Source: Methanomicrobia archaeon
Lineage (GTDB): Archaea > Methanobacteriota_B > Thermococci > Methanofastidiosales > NM3
Direction: 5' to 3'
NCBI GenBank assembly: GCA_030603445.1
Contig: JAUVXU010000003.1
Span: forward strand, 67,739 to 131,738
Length of the DNA: 64,000 nucleotides
Shown: piece by piece, positions 26,113 through 34,217 of the stretch
Numbering within the stretch: position 1 is the stretch's first letter
How the letters are laid out: each line of letters opens with the position of its first letter
The notes under the pieces: model-generated
The model's input: only the letters and a program-made list of their open reading frames with translations
Told to the model about the DNA's origin: nothing
Databases searched by the model: none
Made by a program: the position numbers and the translations under genes

Positions 26113-27122
26113 GGATAAGGGTCCTAAAATCCCAAGGAGAAGAAACACGGAAAATGTTGATGGATAAAGGATTATTAAAAACAGGATGCAAGATATTTAC
26201 CGATGATAAATACATATATTTTCCAACTGATGCCAATGTGAAGGGAAAAGAGTGTTTAGATCTAGATTTCGAGCAGTTCGATAGGAACGAGAGTTATATA
26301 GAAAAGCTTGCATCAGTTCTCCCAGAAGACCTCATAAAGGAGGTACATACCTTTGATTCCATAGGGGATATAGCAATTTTGGAGTTACAAGACAAACTAA
26401 TCCCCTATGCTACAAAAATTGGCGAGGTGTTCTTGTCTACACACACCCATTTCAAGACCGCCCTATGCAAGGCCGGATCCTTGGAAGGCGATTTTAGGAC
26501 ACGCCAATACTCCCACCTCGCAGGCGAACATCGAACGAGCACGATACATAAGGAGTACGGCTTGCGCTTCGAACTTGACCTTAAGAAGGTTTTCTTTTCA
26601 CCCAGATTGGCAACAGAACGCATACGCATCGCTAGGTTGGTACAAGAGAACGAGAATGTAATAGACATGTTTTGTGGCATAGGGCCTTTCTCTATATCCA
26701 TAGCAAAGTACTCCAATCCAAAATGCATCTATGCCATTGACCTAAATCCTGATGCAATATACTATCTCAAAAGAAACATTGAATTAAATAAAGTGTCAGG
26801 CATTGTTCCGATATGCGGCGATGCAAAAAAAGAAGTGCTTGATATACCTTCCGCTGATAGAATCGTGATGAATTTACCAAAATTTTCCCATAAATTCCTT
26901 GACAGTGCAATTGGAGCTATGAAAGAAGGAATAATACATTATTATACGATAGTGTCGGAGGGAGAAGAAGATAAGTGCGAAGCGTTTATAAAACAGCAAG
27001 CAAGATTGAAGGGAAAAGAAGCATCCATCCTTCAAAAGATAAATGTAAAACCATATGCTCCTCACTCTTATATGGCTGCATATGATATCAAGATAACTTT
27101 TCTCGTTCCTCGATCTTTTTGA
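26106..27122 (+). CDS. trm5: tRNA (guanine37-N1)-methyltransferase Trm5
   Basis: 338 residues. Trm5 makes m1G37 next to the anticodon, preventing +1 frameshifts. The N-terminal D1 domain (about 1-70) is present, followed by FDSIGDIAIL, then the D2/D3 core: LKKVFFSPRLATERIRIA, SAM motif VIDMFCGIGPFSI, IDLNPDAIYYLKRNIELN and the catalytic NLPKFSH. The Arg-rich FFSPRLATER stretch is diagnostic. It starts with GTG inside the end of the upstream gene. Its 3' end overlaps the convergent rps17e gene by 35 bp, so the last dozen codons of each are encoded on opposite strands of the same DNA. Confidence 0.95.
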   Translation: MLGIRVLKSQGEETRKMLMDKGLLKTGCKIFTDDKYIYFPTDANVKGKECLDLDFEQFDRNESYIEKLASVLPEDLIKEVHTFDSIGDIAILELQDKLIPYATKIGEVFLSTHTHFKTALCKAGSLEGDFRTRQYSHLAGEHRTSTIHKEYGLRFELDLKKVFFSPRLATERIRIARLVQENENVIDMFCGIGPFSISIAKYSNPKCIYAIDLNPDAIYYLKRNIELNKVSGIVPICGDAKKEVLDIPSADRIVMNLPKFSHKFLDSAIGAMKEGIIHYYTIVSEGEEDKCEAFIKQQARLKGKEASILQKINVKPYAPHSYMAAYDIKITFLVPRSF

Positions 27123-27291
27123 GTGTTGTCACGTATCCAACTATTCTATTTCGCACTTTTGTACTAGGGACTTCGATCACATCTTCCAAGAATCCCTTGT
27201 TATGCTCATAATCGATTGATAGCTCAGTAGTATACTTACGCATTACCTCAACAGCGGCTCGCTTTATAAATCGTGGTCTGATTCTTCCCAA
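27088..27291 (-). CDS. rps17e: Ribosomal protein S17e
   Basis: 67 residues, the normal archaeal size. It starts MGRIRPRFIKRAAVEVM and continues DYEHNKGFLEDVIEVPSTKVRNRIVGYVT, which matches the family throughout. The 3' end overlaps trm5 on the other strand. It appears monocistronic with an AT-rich promoter region upstream. Confidence 0.97.
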   Translation of the reverse strand: MGRIRPRFIKRAAVEVMRKYTTELSIDYEHNKGFLEDVIEVPSTKVRNRIVGYVTTLKKIEEREKLS

Positions 27292-27487
27292 TTTTACACC
27301 TCATCAATATAATTTATATCGAAGGTATAAGGATATCATTTAAAAATTTATTGGAACAATAACGCTCTTTCTTGGCTGTGAAACATCCAAACGCATATAA
27401 AGGCACATGCCGAAAATATTTTTAAGGTAATTCAGGAAAACCTATTATTTATAACATAAAAATATACAAAATTCTGAGGGGGTGACC

Positions 27488-28423
27488 ATGGTGCTCAAGA
27501 TATATGCTACTATTAAAGAAAAACTCCATCCTATTGAGAACTTCGAGAGAGGATGCTGGATAAGTTTAATATCACCCACTGAAGAAGAGATAATGAAAGT
27601 TATACAAGAATACAACATTCCCATTGATTTTATAAAGGACCCTCTTGACATCAACGAGAGATCACGAACGGAGAGCGAAGGTTCAACGACCCTTATAGTT
27701 TTACGTACACCAAAATATAACGAAGAGGAAATAAAAATTCCATTCATTACATCAACACTTGGCATAATAATATGCGAGGAAGCGATTATCACAGTTACTA
27801 TGGGGCAAAACGACGTATTAGATAAAATTGAGGCCGGAAGGATAAAAAATATCCAGCCTTCTAAGAAAAGCCGATTTGTCTTACAACTTTTCTACCATAC
27901 ATCACTGACCTACCTTGATTATCTAAAAAGGATAAACGCCCGCTCTACAACAATAGAAAATGAGTTGCACCAGTCCATGAAAAATGAGGAGCTCATACGT
28001 TTGCTTAACCTTGAAAAAAGCCTTGTTTACTTTGCAACATCCCTAAAATCCAATGAACTTATGATGGAGCGCCTGCAGCGTACCGTCTTTAGAAATCTCT
28101 ACCCTGAGGATGAGGATATACTCGAAGACGCCGTCATCGAAAACCGGCAAGCAATAGAGATGGCAAATATATATACAAACATCCTGTCAGGGACAATGGA
28201 TGCATTCGCATCGGTAATCTCAAACAATTTAAACATGGTAATGAAATTCCTGACATCTGTTACAATTATTCTGATGCTGCCAACCTTAGTGGCAAGCATC
28301 TATGGTATGAACGTTGCCCTTCCGTTGCAAAGCTCAGGCAACGCATTTGTATACACCGTCCTAGTTTCAGTTTTCTTCTCCCTTATGGGTGTGTTTTTCC
28401 TATTCAGAAAAGGATGGTTCTAA
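27488..28423 (+). CDS. corA: CorA-type divalent metal transporter
   Basis: 311 residues. A large N-terminal cytosolic alpha/beta funnel and long stalk helix (ARSTTIENELHQSMKNEELIRLLNLEKSLVYFATSLKSNE) precede two C-terminal transmembrane helices (SVTIILMLPTLVASIYGMN and the last ~20 residues). The signature YGMN lies at the end of TM1, giving CorA-class Mg2+ (or Co2+/Ni2+) selectivity. ATG at 27488 is chosen because GGGGGTGA precedes it at short spacing; a GTG two codons earlier is less likely. No metal riboswitch is expected in archaea and none was seen. Confidence 0.94.
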   Translation: MVLKIYATIKEKLHPIENFERGCWISLISPTEEEIMKVIQEYNIPIDFIKDPLDINERSRTESEGSTTLIVLRTPKYNEEEIKIPFITSTLGIIICEEAIITVTMGQNDVLDKIEAGRIKNIQPSKKSRFVLQLFYHTSLTYLDYLKRINARSTTIENELHQSMKNEELIRLLNLEKSLVYFATSLKSNELMMERLQRTVFRNLYPEDEDILEDAVIENRQAIEMANIYTNILSGTMDAFASVISNNLNMVMKFLTSVTIILMLPTLVASIYGMNVALPLQSSGNAFVYTVLVSVFFSLMGVFFLFRKGWF

Positions 28424-28502
28424 TATATAAGGCATATTGATACTTTCCTACTCTGAACGGGAAAAATTTAAAAGATAATAGTATGAAGGTCGTGGGATAA
28501 AA

Positions 28503-29783
28503 ATGAAAGATTATTACGTCAAGGACTTGAAAGAGAAGGTTGGAGAAGAGATAGATCTCAAAGGGTGGGTCTATAGAAAGAGACGCCACGGGAAGCTCGT
28601 CTTTGTCGTGGTCCGAGACTCCACAGGAACCGTGCAAACGTCAATAAAGAAACAGAACGTGCCTGTAGAGAGCTTTGAGGCTGCAAAAGTGGTGGATATA
28701 GAAGCATCCATCCATGTAAAAGGAATAGTCAAGGAGGACGCGCGCGCCCCAGATGGAATCGAGGTGGAGTGTACAGAATTCCTAATTATATCTCCGTCCC
28801 CGGATTTCCCAATACAAGAAGACACCAGTTCTGAAGCGCTGCTAGACATACGCCACCTTACCTTGCGCACAACTAAGGCCCGTAACATAATGCAAGTTAA
28901 AAATGGGGTCATACAAGCTGCCCGAGATTACTTTGAAGAGAAAGGATTTAACGAGGTATTCCCTCCAATCATGGTTGGTGTGGCAGGAGAAGGTGGAGGT
29001 ACCTTGTTCTCATTTGATTACTTCGGGCAAAAAGCCTTCCTCTCCCAGACAGCTCAGTTGCATCTAGAGGCATCCATATTTATGTTTGAGAACGTGTACT
29101 CTCTAACACCCTCTTTTAGGGCAGAAAAGTCGCGCACGCGCCGGCATCTTACTGAATTCGGCCATATAGAAGCTGAGATGGCATGGTGCGACGAAGAATG
29201 CAACGAGAAGATAGAAGAAGAGCTTGTAGTGTATATCTGCAACAAAATAGGCGAAAAATACTCTGATGAGCTGCGCTACTTCAAACAAGATCCAGCATAT
29301 TATCACGATATGGAACCCAAATTCGAGCGTATAACATATGATGAGGCCATTTCAATAATACAGGGAAAAGGATTGAACATAGAATTTGGAAGTGATCTTG
29401 GTTATGATGAGGAAAAAGTCCTTACAGAGGATTTTGAATATCCTTTCTTCGTAAAAAACTTCCCAAAAGACATAAAGTCATTCTATATGAAACAAAAAGG
29501 AGATAGAGCCATATGCGCCGATCTTGAGGCACCAGGCGGATACGGTGAGATTATAGGTGGAAGCCAAAGAGAAGACAATTTAGACATGATTATAGAACGA
29601 TTGCAAAAGGAAGGAGAAGATATCAAAAACTACGAGTGGTATCTTGACCTCAGAAGATACGGCAGCGTGCCCCACTCAGGGTTCGGGCTTGGTATAGAAC
29701 GTCTTGTCAGGTGGATGCTAAAATTAGAACATATCAGGGATGCTTGCCTATTCCCAAGGACACCAGCACGCATCTATCCTTAG
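28503..29783 (+). CDS. asnS: Asparaginyl-tRNA synthetase, archaeal type
   Basis: 426 residues, class IIb synthetase. The OB-fold anticodon domain reads GWVYRKRRHGKLVFVVVRDSTG. Catalytic core: EVFPPIMVGVAGEGGGTLFSF, SLTPSFRAEKSRTRRHLTEF (motif 2), and PHSGFGLGIERLVRW (motif 3). The combination AGEGGGTLF, EKSRTRRHLTEFGHIEAEMAW and EIIGGSQREDNLDMI is that of AsnRS, whereas archaeal AspRS has TEGGTELF and GAQREHR-like versions. Asparagine tRNA is therefore charged directly, and no Asp-tRNA amidotransferase route is needed for Asn (inference). The stop overlaps the UPF0179 stop on the other strand by 4 bp. Confidence 0.93.
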   Translation: MKDYYVKDLKEKVGEEIDLKGWVYRKRRHGKLVFVVVRDSTGTVQTSIKKQNVPVESFEAAKVVDIEASIHVKGIVKEDARAPDGIEVECTEFLIISPSPDFPIQEDTSSEALLDIRHLTLRTTKARNIMQVKNGVIQAARDYFEEKGFNEVFPPIMVGVAGEGGGTLFSFDYFGQKAFLSQTAQLHLEASIFMFENVYSLTPSFRAEKSRTRRHLTEFGHIEAEMAWCDEECNEKIEEELVVYICNKIGEKYSDELRYFKQDPAYYHDMEPKFERITYDEAISIIQGKGLNIEFGSDLGYDEEKVLTEDFEYPFFVKNFPKDIKSFYMKQKGDRAICADLEAPGGYGEIIGGSQREDNLDMIIERLQKEGEDIKNYEWYLDLRRYGSVPHSGFGLGIERLVRWMLKLEHIRDACLFPRTPARIYP

Positions 29784-30202
29784 ATGCGTTGCACTTCTAC
29801 AATTTTTTTCGATCCCTCTGGGCAGTCAACAGATTTTATTATTTTAATTATCTTAACTTTCTCCCTATCAGAAATACCTATAGGGATACATTGATCGCGA
29901 TGCGGGCATCTAATTAATCCACATGGTTCTTCATACTCTATTGTCATTCCCTCTATTGCGCTACGCGACTTGACTGCAAGCTGAATAGATGGTTCCACTA
30001 TTTCCACAAGGATCAAATAGGCCTCATCCTTAGGGCAAAAGTGTTTCTGGTTCTTAACATCGACTATCTCATACACCCTCCCTTTCTCAAGCATTGTGGA
30101 ACATGTAAAGCGCAGCTTGCATGTGTTGCATTCCTCACCTGCGCCCTCAAAAATGAACTTCATGCCTATTTTAGCCATGCTATCCCCTATAAGTGTCAGC
30201 AT
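29780..30202 (-). CDS. UPF0179 family protein
   Basis: 140 residues of a family found only in archaea and without a known function. It has a conserved set of cysteines (ECNTCKLRFTC, HFCPKDE, EPCGLIRCPHRDQC, VDCPEG), so it very probably binds zinc or an iron-sulfur cluster. The N-terminus MLTLIG...AKIGMKFIFEGAGEEC is typical. Its first codons overlap the end of egsA by 7 nt, indicating co-translation with the ether-lipid enzyme; whether the roles are related is unknown. Convergent overlap with asnS at the 3' end. Confidence 0.9.
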   Translation of the reverse strand: MLTLIGDSMAKIGMKFIFEGAGEECNTCKLRFTCSTMLEKGRVYEIVDVKNQKHFCPKDEAYLILVEIVEPSIQLAVKSRSAIEGMTIEYEEPCGLIRCPHRDQCIPIGISDREKVKIIKIIKSVDCPEGSKKIVEVQRI

Positions 30203-31224
30203 GTCTCAAGCACCCCTGTGTTCTTTGCAAGTGCCCATGCCGCTTCGTCAGTAAGGCCTCCTGACCCAAGAATTGTATACCTGTCACGTATGTTATGCGC
30301 CATTGTTAATGCCTTGATAATATAAGTATCCTCAATTTGAAGGTCCTTTGCAGTAGATGGTGCCCTTACTGTGTGAAGCGCTCTTTGAATAGCACGCCAC
30401 GACCCCCCATGAAGAAACATCATCATTATCGATCCCACACCACACTGCTCCCCGTGCAGGGCAGGTTTCGGGGCTATAGCATCTAATGCATGGGAAAAAA
30501 GATGCTCAGCCCCTGACGCGGGGCGGGATGAGCCAGCTATGCTCATAGCAATTCCAGACGATATAAGGCCTTTTACCACCTTACGTACACTCCTCTCACT
30601 GCCTTCCTTGATGATAGATGCGTTTTTTATCATTATTTTTGCTGATAACAAAGAAAGATTTGCGGCATATTCAGAGAAATATTCACCCTTAAGGCGAAAT
30701 GCAAGCTCCCAGTCCTTTACTGCCGTGTAATTAGAGATAAGGTCAGCACAGCCTGCTGCAAGGAAACGATATGGCGCACTGACTATTACACTTGTATCTG
30801 CAATTATTGCAACAGGCGGTAGTGCCTGAACAGATGTTTTCTGATCCTTAGCCTGAATAGATGCACGAGATGATGCAATCCCATCATGAGACGCTGCGGT
30901 CGGGACCGAAATAAATGGAAGGGATTTATAGCGCGAAGATAGCTTTGCAATATCTATGACCGTCCCGCCACCCACACCAACTACCACATCTATATCATTG
31001 GGCAACTCCTGTTCTACTCGCATGACCTCCTCTTGGCTTGCGGGGCCTGTAAAAATGACAGGGCATCCCAAGTTCTCTGCTACAGACTGCGCGGCAATAT
31101 CATAAGTCACCTTGTCGCACAACACAACAGGTTTACAATAATCAAGATCATTTAGGATGGAAGGTATTTCCTTTAGCACATGGCTCCCCAAAACTACTTT
31201 TCGGGGCATTTCCATAATATGCAT
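30196..31224 (-). CDS. egsA: Glycerol-1-phosphate dehydrogenase [NAD(P)+]
   Basis: 342 residues. It makes sn-glycerol 1-phosphate from dihydroxyacetone phosphate, the stereochemical founder of archaeal ether lipids. N-terminal PRKVVLGSHVL, nucleotide motif VVVGVGGGTVIDIAKL, FISVPTAASHDGIASSRAS (substrate/metal loop with Asp) and the metal ligands in SGAEHLFSHALD and ALHGEQCGVG are present. The start at MHIMEMPRKV is favoured because TGTTTATTTAAC (minus strand, 31239-31250) sits about 21 nt upstream; the ATG four codons further up would be too close to that TATA box. It leads an operon with UPF0179. Confidence 0.95.
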   Translation of the reverse strand: MHIMEMPRKVVLGSHVLKEIPSILNDLDYCKPVVLCDKVTYDIAAQSVAENLGCPVIFTGPASQEEVMRVEQELPNDIDVVVGVGGGTVIDIAKLSSRYKSLPFISVPTAASHDGIASSRASIQAKDQKTSVQALPPVAIIADTSVIVSAPYRFLAAGCADLISNYTAVKDWELAFRLKGEYFSEYAANLSLLSAKIMIKNASIIKEGSERSVRKVVKGLISSGIAMSIAGSSRPASGAEHLFSHALDAIAPKPALHGEQCGVGSIMMMFLHGGSWRAIQRALHTVRAPSTAKDLQIEDTYIIKALTMAHNIRDRYTILGSGGLTDEAAWALAKNTGVLETC

Positions 31225-31424
31225 GTGCGATGTCATATGTTAAATAAACAAAGTAGCACTTAATAATCTTTTTGTAAAAGGGCTCTTATCAAAAATAGTG
31301 GTTTGTTGGTTCATTGTTTTTTTAAAAAAGGAGATAAAAAATGCACGCAATAAGATAAGGTGTCTAGTGAAAACACACTGTCATCTCCAAATGGTTTATA
31401 TATCCTATAATTAGTGTTAATGGC

Positions 31425-32255
31425 ATGGCAAATCCGCTAGATGCTATAGTGAACTTTATAATAAAATATTTCATCGACCCAATACGCCATCACACTGGGT
31501 ACAACGTGATAAACACATTGACATACGCAATAATACTTGTTATCGGAGTATACTACGTACTAAAACTACTCGAAAAACTTGATATAAAAGTGAACAAAAA
31601 ATTCACACAAGCACTTATCCCATTCATGATATTTGGTGGAACATGCCGAGCACTAGTGGATGCTTCGGTCTATCCAGATACCTTCCTGCTTATAACTCCG
31701 GGCATTTACTTCACGATCACGATTATAACTATGACATCCCTTCTTTTGGCACGCACTCTCTCCTCCAGAAGAGATTGGGAATTTGAACGGATTCTGCAAT
31801 ATATCGGGATATCACTAGCAACAATCAACATGGCACTTGTAATATTAAACATAGAACGTGCCATTGCCATTGTCTACATCCTCGGATTCTTTGCCCTTTT
31901 TTACGTGCCAATAATAATGGCATCTGCTAAGTTCCCCACTTCATTCCTCAAGGGAAATGAATACATTGTAGGGGCCCATATATTTGATGCATCAACAACA
32001 TTTTGCGGCATCTACTTCTATGGATATGTAGAACAGCATGTCCTGACTGGATTCTTTATTGATATATTTGGGCCATTTGTCATGTTTCCGTTGAAAATTG
32101 TGTTCATAACACTAAGTTTATATTTATTGGAATGGATAGTACCAGAAAGTGATGTAGAAACACTAAACATTAAAAATATCCTGAAAATGGTCATTATTGT
32201 ACTTGGGCTTGGTCCGGGGATCAGGAACATGTCTACAATCCTTATGGGGGCATAA
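31425..32255 (+). CDS. DUF63 family membrane protein
   Basis: 276 residues with about seven transmembrane segments. The archaea-restricted DUF63 family is recognised by INTLTYAIILVIGVYYVLKLLEKL, FGGTCRALVDASVYPDTFLLITPGIYFTI, and the internal GAHIFDASTTFCGIYFYGYVEQHV stretch with conserved His, Asp and Glu. Function unknown; the buried polar residues hint at an enzyme or transporter. TATA GTTTATATAT (31394-31403) lies about 26 nt upstream, so the mRNA is probably leaderless. Divergent from egsA, and it leads a surface-protein gene 5 nt downstream. Confidence 0.9.
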   Translation: MANPLDAIVNFIIKYFIDPIRHHTGYNVINTLTYAIILVIGVYYVLKLLEKLDIKVNKKFTQALIPFMIFGGTCRALVDASVYPDTFLLITPGIYFTITIITMTSLLLARTLSSRRDWEFERILQYIGISLATINMALVILNIERAIAIVYILGFFALFYVPIIMASAKFPTSFLKGNEYIVGAHIFDASTTFCGIYFYGYVEQHVLTGFFIDIFGPFVMFPLKIVFITLSLYLLEWIVPESDVETLNIKNILKMVIIVLGLGPGIRNMSTILMGA

Positions 32256-32260
32256 AGGGA

Positions 32261-33514
32261 ATGAAAAGGAAATATATTTTGCTGTTGTTTATCAGTATGC
32301 TCATTACTAGTTTAGCCCCTATAACAAGCGCACAGGAGCCTACCGTGGTGTTAGACACCGTCTTACCAGAAAGAGGTGGACCTTTGGAAGAGCTGACGAT
32401 TACATTTACTATTATCAATACCAGCGATGAGGCTATGTGGAGCCCCCAGATACGCATTGATTTATCAAATGACGTTGATAACTACTTTACCCTAATAGAT
32501 GATGCATTAGATGTCGATATAGGAGATAGGGAATACTTGGCGCTAAACGATACTGTGACAGTAGACTACCTCATCATGGCAAACGCGAACTGCCCAGCTA
32601 AAAATCATGTTCTCCCCCTTATCCTGCGCTACAGGAGCGGCTCCTGTGAAGGCGGATGTCAACAGGAGGAATTCAAGACAAACATAGCTTTGCAGATCTA
32701 TCGCAATGACCCCATGGTAGCGATATCAGTTATTCCTGCAGAGGATGTGTTTCCGGGGGACCCCATAAAAATCACGATGCAACTTAATAACTATGGTACT
32801 GGGCCTGCCATAAATATTTCCATAAGCACCTCAAGCGAGCCCGAACTATTAGCCCCTGCCGAAACGATAGTATATTCTAACAAAGACCCACCTGAACTTG
32901 GGGTTACTGAAAGTGTGGCCGCCGTTGCAATAATAGACACCGCAGGGGTGCAGCCAGGATATTACAATGTAACCATAGACGTTATGTATGAGGACAAATA
33001 CGGTGATGTAAAGCACCGCACAACAAGCACGGAAGTAAGGGTTAAAGGCACAGCGGTCCAGGAAGCCATCATCCAAGCAGAACAGCTAAAGACATTAGGC
33101 ATTAATGCATATCAGATTAAAGATTACACTACAGCTATTTCCTATCTTGAAAGGGCAATAGACTTATTTTATCGTGTCGAGAAAAACGATGAGGCCACCA
33201 TATGTGAAAACTACATACAAATTTCAACGACCTACTTACAGGCACAAAACTACAATATAAAAGGCGACTCTTTTTTTGATGAAGGGGACTATGAGAATGC
33301 GAAGAAATTTTATGAATTGGCCTCCAACCTCTACGAACAACTTGGAAATTCCAATAAGTTTCTAGAATTAAAGAACAAGATAAATGCATGCAATGATGAA
33401 ATATACAAATACGACATCATGAACAATGCGTTCTACCTTGCAGTCATCATCTGCATATTATACGGAATTGTCACAAAAAGAAAAAAGATAGTAATGAGAC
33501 TAAAAAGTGATTGA
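32261..33514 (+). CDS. Exported protein with CARDB-like domains, TPR region and C-terminal membrane anchor
   Basis: 417 residues. Signal peptide [25 protein letters not shown]; two Ig-like/CARDB-type beta domains ([39 protein letters not shown]); a Cys-containing loop ([10 protein letters not shown]); a TPR-like helical region with two or more repeats ([55 protein letters not shown]); and a last hydrophobic segment ([15 protein letters not shown]) with a basic tail. TPRs on the outer face suggest protein-protein contacts at the cell surface. It is cotranscribed with DUF63. The 3' end overlaps the UPF0173 gene by 15 bp. Confidence 0.75.
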   Translation: MKRKYILLLFISMLITSLAPITSAQEPTVVLDTVLPERGGPLEELTITFTIINTSDEAMWSPQIRIDLSNDVDNYFTLIDDALDVDIGDREYLALNDTVTVDYLIMANANCPAKNHVLPLILRYRSGSCEGGCQQEEFKTNIALQIYRNDPMVAISVIPAEDVFPGDPIKITMQLNNYGTGPAINISISTSSEPELLAPAETIVYSNKDPPELGVTESVAAVAIIDTAGVQPGYYNVTIDVMYEDKYGDVKHRTTSTEVRVKGTAVQEAIIQAEQLKTLGINAYQIKDYTTAISYLERAIDLFYRVEKNDEATICENYIQISTTYLQAQNYNIKGDSFFDEGDYENAKKFYELASNLYEQLGNSNKFLELKNKINACNDEIYKYDIMNNAFYLAVIICILYGIVTKRKKIVMRLKSD

Positions 33515-34168
33515 TTCCCCCGGCATTAACACAATTACATCAGCAAGGTCCCCAACAGCATTTTTGAACTCATAAGGATCCTGTTCTATTGCAGGGTATG
33601 TGCCATAGTGCATCGGTATTACGAATTTTGGCATTATAAGTTCCACCGCCTTAACTGCTTCACGAATATCCATAGTATATCTAGAGCCTATGGGCAGAAG
33701 CGCCACATCAGGCGCATAAAGCTCCCCTATAAGCTTCATAGAGTAGAACACGCCTGTATCGCCAGCATGATAAACACGATGGTCACCGAAGTCTACCACA
33801 AATCCTGCCGGATTTGCAGAACCTCCCGCGAAGTCTGATGAGTGGGTGGCGTTAGTCATTGTGATTTTTATCCCCTCGACATCCACGGTCCCCCCTATGT
33901 TCATCGGTTCCGTTTTCCCAACGCCTTGGGACTTTGCATAGTTTGCAATCTCAAACATTGCTACAAATACCGCATCATTTGCCTTGGCTATAGAAATGGA
34001 ATCTCCAAGGTGGTCACCGTGGCCGTGCGTTACAAGCACGATGTCTATATCTTTAACATCTTCAGGCTTTGTGCTCGCCTTTGGATTTCCAGTAAGAAAA
34101 GGGTCTATTAACACATTTTTCTTTGATGTTATCTTAAATGCTGCATGACCTAAAAACTCTATTTTCAA
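33500..34168 (-). CDS. UPF0173 metal-dependent hydrolase (metallo-beta-lactamase fold)
   Basis: 222 residues. Metal motif [11 protein letters not shown], then ATHSSDF, a third ligand in YHAGDTGVF and the final [16 protein letters not shown], all typical of UPF0173/UlaG-like hydrolases. Substrate unknown; relatives act on lactones or phosphodiesters. I place the start at TTG ([10 protein letters not shown] follows, as in homologues) because GGGTGA lies 6 nt upstream; a GTG three codons earlier overlaps this site. It is divergent from polB with only about 49 bp between start codons, sharing the palindromic region. Confidence 0.88.
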   Translation of the reverse strand: MKIEFLGHAAFKITSKKNVLIDPFLTGNPKASTKPEDVKDIDIVLVTHGHGDHLGDSISIAKANDAVFVAMFEIANYAKSQGVGKTEPMNIGGTVDVEGIKITMTNATHSSDFAGGSANPAGFVVDFGDHRVYHAGDTGVFYSMKLIGELYAPDVALLPIGSRYTMDIREAVKAVELIMPKFVIPMHYGTYPAIEQDPYEFKNAVGDLADVIVLMPGESITF

Positions 34169-34181
34169 ATAAATCACCCGC

Positions 34182-34199
34182 TATATCTTTAAAGATATA
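34182..34199. promoter_or_regulatory. Perfect 18-bp palindrome in the polB divergent promoter
   Basis: TATATCTTTAAAGATATA is a perfect inverted repeat without spacer. Its centre is about 28 nt from the polB ATG and about 22 nt from the opposite TTG, so the core TTTAAA could serve as a TATA element for polB and perhaps both ways. A second TATA-like CTTAAATAAA lies at 34201-34210. Binding by a dimeric regulator is inferred. Confidence 0.55.
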
Positions 34200-34217
34200 C
34201 CTTAAATAAATTATCTA

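Noticed and set aside
28503-29783. Aspartyl-tRNA synthetase as the name for the class IIb synthetase
   Set aside because: AGEGGGTLF, EKSRTRRHLTEF and the ending match archaeal AsnRS far better than AspRS.
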